Assembly (NCBI GenBank): GCA_030430385.1 | Contig: JAUIFO010000001.1 | Span: forward strand, 186,001-250,000 | Reading direction: 5' to 3' | DNA length: 64,000 nt | DNA from: Bacteroidia bacterium | GTDB taxonomy: Bacteria; Bacteroidota; Bacteroidia; Flavobacteriales; Flavobacteriaceae | In this document: positions 8,415-14,567 of the stretch, piece by piece | Numbering within the stretch: position 1 is the first letter of the stretch | How the letters are laid out: the number at the start of each line of letters is the position of its first letter | Made by a program: the position numbers and the translations under genes | Notes under the pieces: generated by a model | The model's input: only the letters and a program-made list of their open reading frames with translations | The model's database searches: none | What the model was told of the DNA's origin: nothing

Positions 8415-9031
8415 ATTGGTTTCGGTCTTTGGTATCCAAATCGCGTTTTTAGTTTTGGAATGGCGTAACCATCCAATCCGTTAATTGTAGCGATCTTTGC
8501 TTTCGACAGATTGATAAAACCATCGTCATCTAATACCTCTTGATTAAGATAAATACCATTTATTTTTCCTATGACTAAGATGGTATTGTTAGCTTTTATA
8601 GGATATTCCTCAACATAGCTCATTGCTAATTGCAATGGCGCATTTTTTACAAAAGGCGCTTCAAAACCATTTTTGTATTCTGAACGTAAATCGGTTTGGT
8701 CAAATTCGGAAATATTGGCATCATACTTTGCTGAAGTGTGATGTGCATCTGAAAGAATATCTTCGTGAATGTGATTTATGGTGTAGCATCCTGTTGATTT
8801 GATATTCTCGTAAGTGTTTCTCAACACTGTAGTCGGTCTTAAGAAAAATCCTAGTAATGGCGGATTTGATCCTATATGAGTGACTGAACTAAATACAGCG
8901 ACATTTTCAATACCATCATTTGATTTTGTTCCGATTAAGTTTGCAGACTTATAACCCGAACAACTATTAATAAGATTGATGCGGTAAATGTGGTGGAAGT
9001 TTTCAATATCATCATGACTAATATACAGCAT
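8411..9031 (-). CDS. flavin reductase-like (FMN-binding split-barrel) protein
   Basis: This 206-residue protein resembles the flavin reductase/DIM6-NTAB family. It has an N-terminal split-barrel with SANLIGTKSNDGIENVAVFSS, then SNPPLLGFFLRP and a CYTINHI segment, all typical FMN-contact regions. Known members reduce flavins or act as flavin-binding oxidoreductases. In a cluster of three flavoproteins it could supply reduced flavin or FAD reduction equivalents, but this is inference. Its start codon shares a base with the stop of the UbiB kinase gene, and its stop overlaps the DUF2867 gene start by 4 bases. Confidence 0.88.
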   Translation of the reverse strand: MLYISHDDIENFHHIYRINLINSCSGYKSANLIGTKSNDGIENVAVFSSVTHIGSNPPLLGFFLRPTTVLRNTYENIKSTGCYTINHIHEDILSDAHHTSAKYDANISEFDQTDLRSEYKNGFEAPFVKNAPLQLAMSYVEEYPIKANNTILVIGKINGIYLNQEVLDDDGFINLSKAKIATINGLDGYAIPKLKTRFGYQRPKPI

Positions 9032-10341
9032 TATAAGTTCTTGAAATTATTGATAATAATATCTTTTGCCTTAAGATCATACATCAAATTATACAAACCG
9101 AAAAAGGTTCTATTCATGTAAATGAAATGTTTTGAGCCTCGATTACCATTCATTTTTCGGAGTTCGGTGTTCTTTGAATATTTTTCGCCTAGTTCTGCAA
9201 TTTTTCCAAAGAAGGTTTGGTCAGAAAAATCAAATTTCTCTGAGTGAAAAGGCTGTGTGAATAGGCTAAGCATTTCATGGAACATATTGGTGAAGAATGT
9301 AACTTCTTCAACAGAATCATAATCTTTCAGTATTTCCAATTCATATAGTTTATTCTCAAAATATGCTTTATTAGAGATGTTTTCTTCTTTTGCTAATTCA
9401 AAATAAGGAATATAAAAGGATTCAGGAATTGTTTTCATACATCCAAAGTCTAAAGCCACGAGTTTGTGGTCTTCAGAGATTAAAAAATTGCCAGGATGTG
9501 GATCGGCATGCACTTTTTTCAAGTTGTGAATCTGAAACATGTAAAAGTCCCAAAGAGCTTGACCAATACTATTTGAGCTATCTTGATTTGAATTGCGAGA
9601 TACATATTCGGAAAGATGTTCGCCATCCATATAATCCATTGTTATAATGCGCTCATTTGAGAGCTCTTCATAATATTTTGGGAACCTCAGATTAGGAATA
9701 TGCTTGCATGCTTCAGAAATCTCTTTGCTTTGTTGAATTTCTAAGATGTAATTGGTTTCTTCAACTAATTTATTTTCAACTTCTTTGAAATATTTTTCAG
9801 AACCTTTGCCTTTTATGTTGAACATACTCATTGCAATTGGTTTAACCATTGCTAAGTCTGAAGCGATACTTTCTGCAACGCCTGGATATTGAATTTTCAC
9901 AGCAAGTTTTTTCCCATCCTTAGTTGCCAAATGGACTTGTCCAATACTGGCAGCATTTACCGACGTTGCATTAAAAGTATCATAAAGTTGACTTGGTGTT
10001 TTACCAAAATATGTTTTAAAAGTTTTTATCACTAATGGAGGCGAAAGTGGTGGAACAGAGAATTGCGCCAAAGAAAATTTCTCAACATAGGCCTGAGGCA
10101 TAATGCTTTTCTCCATACTTAGCATTTGGGCAACTTTAAGTGCACTACCTTTGAGTTGTTTTAAGCCATCATAAATGTCTGAAGCGTTATTCTCATTGAG
10201 ACGTTCTTTAGCTTCATCTTCAGATTTTGTTAGCTTATCACCATAATATTTTAGGTAGTTTACGCCAACTTTAGCACCTGTTTTTACAAGTTTTGAAGCA
10301 CGTTGAATTTTAGATGTAGGTATACTATCAATTGACTTCAT
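9031..10341 (-). CDS. AarF/UbiB/ABC1 family atypical kinase
   Basis: This 436-residue protein has the UbiB-family signatures: the KGSALKVAQ motif (64-72; KxGQ-like N-terminal extension), ASIGQVH (131-137), the ATP-lysine in AVKIQYPGV (from 147), HADPHPGN (278-285) and LDFG (297-300). UbiB/COQ8 proteins are ATPases tied to isoprenoid lipid and quinone synthesis. No C-terminal membrane anchor is evident. It is paired with a TetR gene (14-base overlap), a pairing that is common in Bacteroidetes. Its job in a light-repair island is unclear; it may act on a lipid or chromophore pathway. Confidence 0.92.
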   Translation of the reverse strand: MKSIDSIPTSKIQRASKLVKTGAKVGVNYLKYYGDKLTKSEDEAKERLNENNASDIYDGLKQLKGSALKVAQMLSMEKSIMPQAYVEKFSLAQFSVPPLSPPLVIKTFKTYFGKTPSQLYDTFNATSVNAASIGQVHLATKDGKKLAVKIQYPGVAESIASDLAMVKPIAMSMFNIKGKGSEKYFKEVENKLVEETNYILEIQQSKEISEACKHIPNLRFPKYYEELSNERIITMDYMDGEHLSEYVSRNSNQDSSNSIGQALWDFYMFQIHNLKKVHADPHPGNFLISEDHKLVALDFGCMKTIPESFYIPYFELAKEENISNKAYFENKLYELEILKDYDSVEEVTFFTNMFHEMLSLFTQPFHSEKFDFSDQTFFGKIAELGEKYSKNTELRKMNGNRGSKHFIYMNRTFFGLYNLMYDLKAKDIIINNFKNL

Positions 10342-10993
10342 TAGTGCGAATTTTTTCTTTGTAAAGGAATTTTCCTAAATCAATGATGCTTTTTAAAGGC
10401 GTTACATCTAATATATCAAAAGTGGTGTTGACTGATTTTTCAATATAAATGTCTGTTTTTTCAAAATTTGGAGAGGTGTCGTCCATCCAAAATTTGATGG
10501 TAAGTAATAATTGCAACCAAGCAGATTCCTTAATACCTTTGTTTTGTATTCTTTTAATTTGCTCTTGTTCGAAATCAATGAGTTCAATATCAAGATTATT
10601 GATGTAATTCGTGAAGCTGTGCTTAAGTTTAGTAAGCACTTTTAAATTTTTCAAGCTTTGTTTGCTTCCATTAAGCATGTGGATTACAAAGCTTCTGTTT
10701 GCTGTTAGGTTTTCAAAAAACGTAAAGTAAAAGCTCAGCAATTTATGTCTTGTGGTGAACGATTGATAATCTTCACTATTATTTAAAGCTTGGAGTGTAT
10801 TGTCAAAAAACCTTTTAAAGATAGTTGTTTCTAAGGCTTCAAACGAACCAAAAAAATCATAAAATTTAGCTTCTTCAAAATTATTTGCTTTAGCGAAAGC
10901 ATAAACACTATTAGGTTGCTTGCTGTGCTCTAAAATATAATCCATGTAAAGATCAATAATAGCGCTTGATGATATGTTTTTCTTCTTTGCCAT
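10328..10993 (-). CDS. TetR/AcrR-type transcriptional regulator
   Basis: This 221-residue protein is all-helical. The N-terminal part includes the NSVYAFAKANNFEEAKFYDFFGSF region (about 38-61), which reads as the helix-turn-helix of a TetR regulator, followed by a TetR C-terminal ligand-binding-like domain. It is the first gene of the photolyase unit and overlaps the UbiB kinase gene by 14 bases. The inverted repeat in its own promoter (11024-11053) is repeated before the folE unit, so it is a good candidate for autoregulation and control of both units. The ligand is unknown. The HTH is somewhat divergent, but the size and context fit. Confidence 0.85.
   Translation of the reverse strand: MAKKKNISSSAIIDLYMDYILEHSKQPNSVYAFAKANNFEEAKFYDFFGSFEALETTIFKRFFDNTLQALNNSEDYQSFTTRHKLLSFYFTFFENLTANRSFVIHMLNGSKQSLKNLKVLTKLKHSFTNYINNLDIELIDFEQEQIKRIQNKGIKESAWLQLLLTIKFWMDDTSPNFEKTDIYIEKSVNTTFDILDVTPLKSIIDLGKFLYKEKIRTNEVN
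10408..10593 (-). other. out-of-frame open stretch inside the TetR gene
   Basis: A 61-codon frame lies wholly inside the TetR coding sequence on the same strand in another frame. It has no recognisable domain, and its composition follows the host gene. I regard it as non-coding and list it only so that a reader does not take it for a nested gene. Confidence 0.1.
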
Positions 10994-11010
10994 AAGAATA
11001 TTTTATGACG

Positions 11011-11066
11011 TAAAGATACAAAATGTTTAACTAAACAAATAAATAGTTAAACAAAATTTAACATGT
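11011..11066 (-). promoter_or_regulatory. operator/promoter of the TetR-photolyase unit
   Basis: A perfect inverted repeat TGTTTAAC-N14-GTTAAACA occupies 11024-11053, 30 bases from the TetR start. The block 11011-11030 is identical over 20 bases to 2453-2472 upstream of the folE unit, and the outer flank (TTAAACAAAA then TTTAACAT) is also conserved with a one-base length change. The spacer sequences differ, while the arms, their distance and the spacing to the start are kept. That is the pattern expected of a protein-binding site under selection. It contains no exact TAnnTTTG element. Confidence 0.75.
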
Positions 11067-11094
11067 ATTTCTATTTTAATTGTAACCAAAACGT

Positions 11095-11751
11095 TTAGCA
11101 ACAATTGTCCTCTTTCACCAGACTACAGGTAGAGACTGCTAAGAATGCTCCAATAAATGGTGCTGTTAGGTATAACCAAAGATGTTGAAGATTGCCTGAT
11201 ATGATAGCTGGAGCAAGAGATCTAATTGGATTCATAGAAGCTTTGGTCATAGGACCTGCAAACATTGCTTCTAATAAAATAACGCCTCCAACAGCTATGG
11301 CTGCCATTGTACCAATTTCTTTACTTCCAGTAGATACATTTATGATTACTACCATAAGAAAAAAGGTGAGCAGTAACTCAAGAATAAATGCTTTATAAGG
11401 TTCAAATCCATCTGCTGGTAGTGTACTGCCAAAAGTATTACTTTCAGGAAATAGAACCCAAAGGATTGCAATAGCTAGAAAGGCTCCAACGGCTTGAGCA
11501 ATGATGTATTTAGGAACCTCTTTCCATTCAAATTTTTTTGCATAAGCAAAACCAAAGGTTACAGCTGGATTAAAATGTGCTCCAGAAATTTCGCCAAAGG
11601 CATAGATCATCGACATTACAATTAATCCCCAAGTAATAGCAACACCAACATGAGAAATACTTCCGTTGGTAATTTCGTTTATGGTCATAGCGCCACAACC
11701 ACAAAAAATCATAGCGAAAGTTCCTATGGTTTCAGCAATATATTTTTTCAT
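11095..11751 (-). CDS. aquaporin / MIP-family channel with NPI second motif
   Basis: This 218-residue protein has six membrane helices and the two half-helix loops of the MIP family. The first loop is GAHFNPAVT (NPA at 61-63). The second reads ASMNPIRSLAPA, so the second motif is NPI (174-176) followed by the conserved Arg177. The usual second alanine caps the half-helix and lines the pore, so this change may alter selectivity. The C-terminus ends in CSLVKEDNCC, three cysteines close to the cytoplasmic end. It is leftward like the photolyase island but has its own gap (101 bases) and no copy of the shared operator, so it is probably separate. Confidence 0.93.
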   Translation of the reverse strand: MKKYIAETIGTFAMIFCGCGAMTINEITNGSISHVGVAITWGLIVMSMIYAFGEISGAHFNPAVTFGFAYAKKFEWKEVPKYIIAQAVGAFLAIAILWVLFPESNTFGSTLPADGFEPYKAFILELLLTFFLMVVIINVSTGSKEIGTMAAIAVGGVILLEAMFAGPMTKASMNPIRSLAPAIISGNLQHLWLYLTAPFIGAFLAVSTCSLVKEDNCC

Positions 11752-11858
11752 GAAAAGCAGGTATTGGTTGGTCTGAATTTATAGTTTTATTAACACCTAA
11801 AGGCTGACTTACTTTGTAAATTTACAACAGTTTAAAACTAATCATTAAATCTAATACA

Positions 11859-12707
11859 ATGAAAAAATTATTACTCTTATTTACAGTATGTGCTATGGCA
11901 TTTAATGTAAATGCACAAATTGATACGCCACAGCCAAGTCCTTTTGCGAAGGTGGAGCAAAAAGTTGGACTCACTGATGTAAGTATTGAATATTCTCGAC
12001 CAAACATGAGAGGTCGTACTATTTTTGGCGATTTAGTCCCTTATGGTAAAATGTGGAGAACTGGAGCAAATAAAAATACGATGGTCACTTTTAGTGATGA
12101 TGTCACTATTGGAGGTTCTGAGTTAAAGGCAGGTTCTTATGCTATTTTTGTAACGCCTTCTGAAAAGTCTTGGGATGTTGTTTTCTATTCTGATACTGAA
12201 AATTGGGGAACACCAAGAACTTGGGACGATACAAAAGTTGCTGCAAAAGTAACTGCTGATGTTTACGGCATTCCAATGCCAATTGAAACGTTTACAATTT
12301 CATTCGATGACCTTACTAACGATTCTGCGATTATCGGATTGATGTGGGAGAAAACCTATGTTGGTGTGAAATTTGAAGTACCAACAGACAAAATGGTGAC
12401 TGCTTCTATTGATAAAGTGATGAATGGTCCAGGAGCTGCAGATTATTATGCTGCTGCACGTTATTATTTAGAATCTGATAAAGACATCAATCAAGCAGCA
12501 AAATGGATTGATATGGCTATTAATATGACTAAAGATCAGCCACGTTTTTGGTGGTTACGTCAACAATCTTTAATTCATGCAAAAGCAGGAAATAAAGCAA
12601 GAGCTATAGAGGCAGCAAAAGCTTCATTAGCAGGTGCTAAAGAAGCTAAGAATGATGATTATGTTAAAATGAATATGGATTCATTAAAAGAATGGGGAGC
12701 GATGTAA
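11859..12707 (+). CDS. DUF2911 domain protein, secreted
   Basis: This 282-residue protein has a signal peptide (MKKLLLLFTVCAMAFNVNA, cut near residue 19-20). A DUF2911 domain follows (about 25-170) with SRPNMRGRTIFGDLVPYGKMWRTGAN, a motif typical of this Bacteroidetes family. The C-terminal part (about 185-282) is alpha-helical and repeat-like, resembling a tetratricopeptide pair (AAKWIDMAINM, ARAIEAAKASL). The function is unknown, and it is probably periplasmic. It is a single-gene unit ending in a strong terminator shared with the convergent symporter gene. Confidence 0.9.
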   Translation: MKKLLLLFTVCAMAFNVNAQIDTPQPSPFAKVEQKVGLTDVSIEYSRPNMRGRTIFGDLVPYGKMWRTGANKNTMVTFSDDVTIGGSELKAGSYAIFVTPSEKSWDVVFYSDTENWGTPRTWDDTKVAAKVTADVYGIPMPIETFTISFDDLTNDSAIIGLMWEKTYVGVKFEVPTDKMVTASIDKVMNGPGAADYYAAARYYLESDKDINQAAKWIDMAINMTKDQPRFWWLRQQSLIHAKAGNKARAIEAAKASLAGAKEAKNDDYVKMNMDSLKEWGAM

Positions 12708-12729
12708 GACTTCCTTCTTATGAATATAG

Positions 12730-12764
12730 AAAAGCCTTTTGTGTATATCAAAAGGCTTTTTTAT
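12730..12764. terminator. bidirectional rho-independent terminator
   Basis: A 12-bp stem (AAAAGCCTTTTG / CAAAAGGCTTTT) with loop TGTATAT is followed by T residues on the plus strand and preceded by A residues. It can therefore stop both the DUF2911 gene and the convergent symporter gene, whose stop codon begins at its edge. Confidence 0.9.
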
Positions 12765-14461
12765 TATGCTAATTGTTGTCTTGGTGTGATACTTTGAATG
12801 ATGCAAGCAATCGTTATCACTATGACGCAGCCCACAAAGTTTAACCATAAGAAGGGTAGATTAATGATTTCAAATTCATTCAGTAAAAATAATCCGATCA
12901 CTAAAACTTGAGTTAAAAGAGCAGCTACAAAAACCGCGTTGCCTTTCACAAATTTAAAAAAGAAGCCTAGTAAGAAAATACCAAGCACATTGCCATAGAA
13001 TATAGATCCAATGATGTTAACCAACTGAATTAAATTTTCTGCAAGATTAGCAACACAAGCCACTCCAATAGCAATAATTCCCCAACCTAACGTAAACCAT
13101 CTCGAAGCTTTAACCATATCTAAATCTGATTTCTCCGAAGTATTCCTTTTGTAAAGATCCATAGTGGTTGTGCTCGCTAATGCGTTAAGTTCACTCGATG
13201 TACTTGACATTGCAGCACTTAGAATGACTGCTAACAATAAACCGATTAAGCCTTTGGGAAGATTGTTTAAAATAAAATGAATAAACACATAGTCTTTGTC
13301 GTTACTTTCTACCTTCAGATTTTGAGCTTCGCCAGCTTTTTCAATTAAGGTTCGAGCCTCAGCTCTTAAATTATCATTTTGAAAATTTAATGCGGCAATT
13401 GCTTCCGAAGTTTCTATGGTTTTATCTGAAGCAAAAGCGTTTATGAGTTCTTGTCTTTCTTCAAAAAGTAGCGCTTGTTGGTCTTGGATGTTTTTATAAT
13501 CCTCAGCAAATTCAGAGTTTAAAACAACATCAGTAGCTGTAGGATTGAAGTTGGTTGGAGCCTGATTAAACTGATAGAACACAAACACCATCACACCAAC
13601 AATTAATATGAAAAATTGCATTGGCACTTTTAGAAGTCCGTTAAACATCATACCAATCTGCATCTCTTTCAGAGATTTTCCAGAGAGATAGCGTTGTACC
13701 TGACTTTGATCAGTTCCGAAGTAAGATAGCATCAAAAATGTACCGCCAATTAATCCGCTCCATACAGTATAACGATTATTGAAATCGAAAGAAAAGTCAA
13801 GGACTTCCATCTTTCCGCTAGCTCCAGCAATTTCTAAGGCATTAGTGAACGAAATGTTATCAGGAAGCTTATTTAAGATCAAAATAAAAGCAATGATCAT
13901 TCCAGTGAAAATAACAACCATTTGATGTTTTTGCGTTACATTAACTGCTTTGGTACCACCTGAAACGGTATAGATAATTACGAGTAGTCCAATAATGATA
14001 TTGAGTAATAAAAGATTCCAACCCAATACTGCCGAAAGTATGATAGCAGGTGCGAAAATGGTAATGCCAGCAGCCAATCCGCGTTGTATTAAAAAAAGAA
14101 TTGCTGCTAGTGTTCGTGTTTTAAGGTCAAATCTGTTTTCAAGAAATTCGTAGGCTGTGTAGACTTTAAGTTTGTGGTATAATGGAATAAACACCATACA
14201 AATAACAACCATTGCAATTGGCAATCCGAAATAAAATTGCACGAAACCCATTCCGTCATTGAATGCTTGTCCTGGTGTAGATAAAAACGTTATCGCACTG
14301 GCTTGTGTTGCCATCACAGACAAGCCAATGGTCCACCATTTTGAAGTGTTACCACCTTTTAAATAATCCTTTACATTTTTACTGCCTCGAGATTGATAAG
14401 TTCCATAGACTACGATAAGAAACAATGTTCCAATAAGTACGATCCAATCTAATGTTTGCAT
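12764..14461 (-). CDS. sodium/solute symporter (SSS family)
   Basis: This multi-pass transporter of about 565 residues is of the SLC5/SSS type, with the TIGLSVMATQASAITFLSTPG region in TM2, the LIQRGLAAGITIFAPA region and the GTDQSQVQRYLSGKS segment that marks SSS family members. A roughly 80-residue polar insert after about residue 300 (rich in Glu, Ala, Asn) is unusual but seen in Bacteroidetes homologues. The start at 14461 is preferred to 14500 because the stop of a 31-codon membrane peptide gene ends at 14463, one base away, and MQTLDWIVLIG begins the first membrane helix. The substrate cannot be read from the sequence. It lies downstream of the PIG-L deacetylase gene, which suggests uptake of a sugar or amino-sugar product. 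Confidence 0.92.
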   Translation of the reverse strand: MQTLDWIVLIGTLFLIVVYGTYQSRGSKNVKDYLKGGNTSKWWTIGLSVMATQASAITFLSTPGQAFNDGMGFVQFYFGLPIAMVVICMVFIPLYHKLKVYTAYEFLENRFDLKTRTLAAILFLIQRGLAAGITIFAPAIILSAVLGWNLLLLNIIIGLLVIIYTVSGGTKAVNVTQKHQMVVIFTGMIIAFILILNKLPDNISFTNALEIAGASGKMEVLDFSFDFNNRYTVWSGLIGGTFLMLSYFGTDQSQVQRYLSGKSLKEMQIGMMFNGLLKVPMQFFILIVGVMVFVFYQFNQAPTNFNPTATDVVLNSEFAEDYKNIQDQQALLFEERQELINAFASDKTIETSEAIAALNFQNDNLRAEARTLIEKAGEAQNLKVESNDKDYVFIHFILNNLPKGLIGLLLAVILSAAMSSTSSELNALASTTTMDLYKRNTSEKSDLDMVKASRWFTLGWGIIAIGVACVANLAENLIQLVNIIGSIFYGNVLGIFLLGFFFKFVKGNAVFVAALLTQVLVIGLFLLNEFEIINLPFLWLNFVGCVIVITIACIIQSITPRQQLA

Positions 14462-14462
14462 T

Positions 14463-14558
14463 TTAAAAGGCTTTAGTGATAAAGTAAAACACAATAACAT
14501 AGATGATGTTAGCCACTAATACTAAAGTGTACATTGGATTCCATTTGCGCTTTTCCAT
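14463..14558 (-). CDS. 31-residue single-span membrane peptide
   Basis: ATG at 14558 to TAA at 14463-14465 encodes MEKRKWNPMYTLVLVANIIY and a further hydrophobic run ending KAF. A short basic N-terminus is followed by one membrane helix (about 10-27). One base separates its stop from the symporter ATG at 14461, and the deacetylase gene stop is 9 bases upstream, so all three are probably one transcript. Small membrane partners precede other SSS transporters (for example YhdT before PanF), but this one is shorter, and a partner role is inference. Confidence 0.7.
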   Translation of the reverse strand: MEKRKWNPMYTLVLVANIIYVIVFYFITKAF

Positions 14559-14567
14559 AATGATTGA

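Noticed and set aside
10408..10593. Nested gene inside the TetR gene, and other long antisense frames such as 5802-6113 and 41569-41850
   Set aside because: They lie wholly inside well-supported genes, have no domain and have low-complexity composition that follows the host gene.
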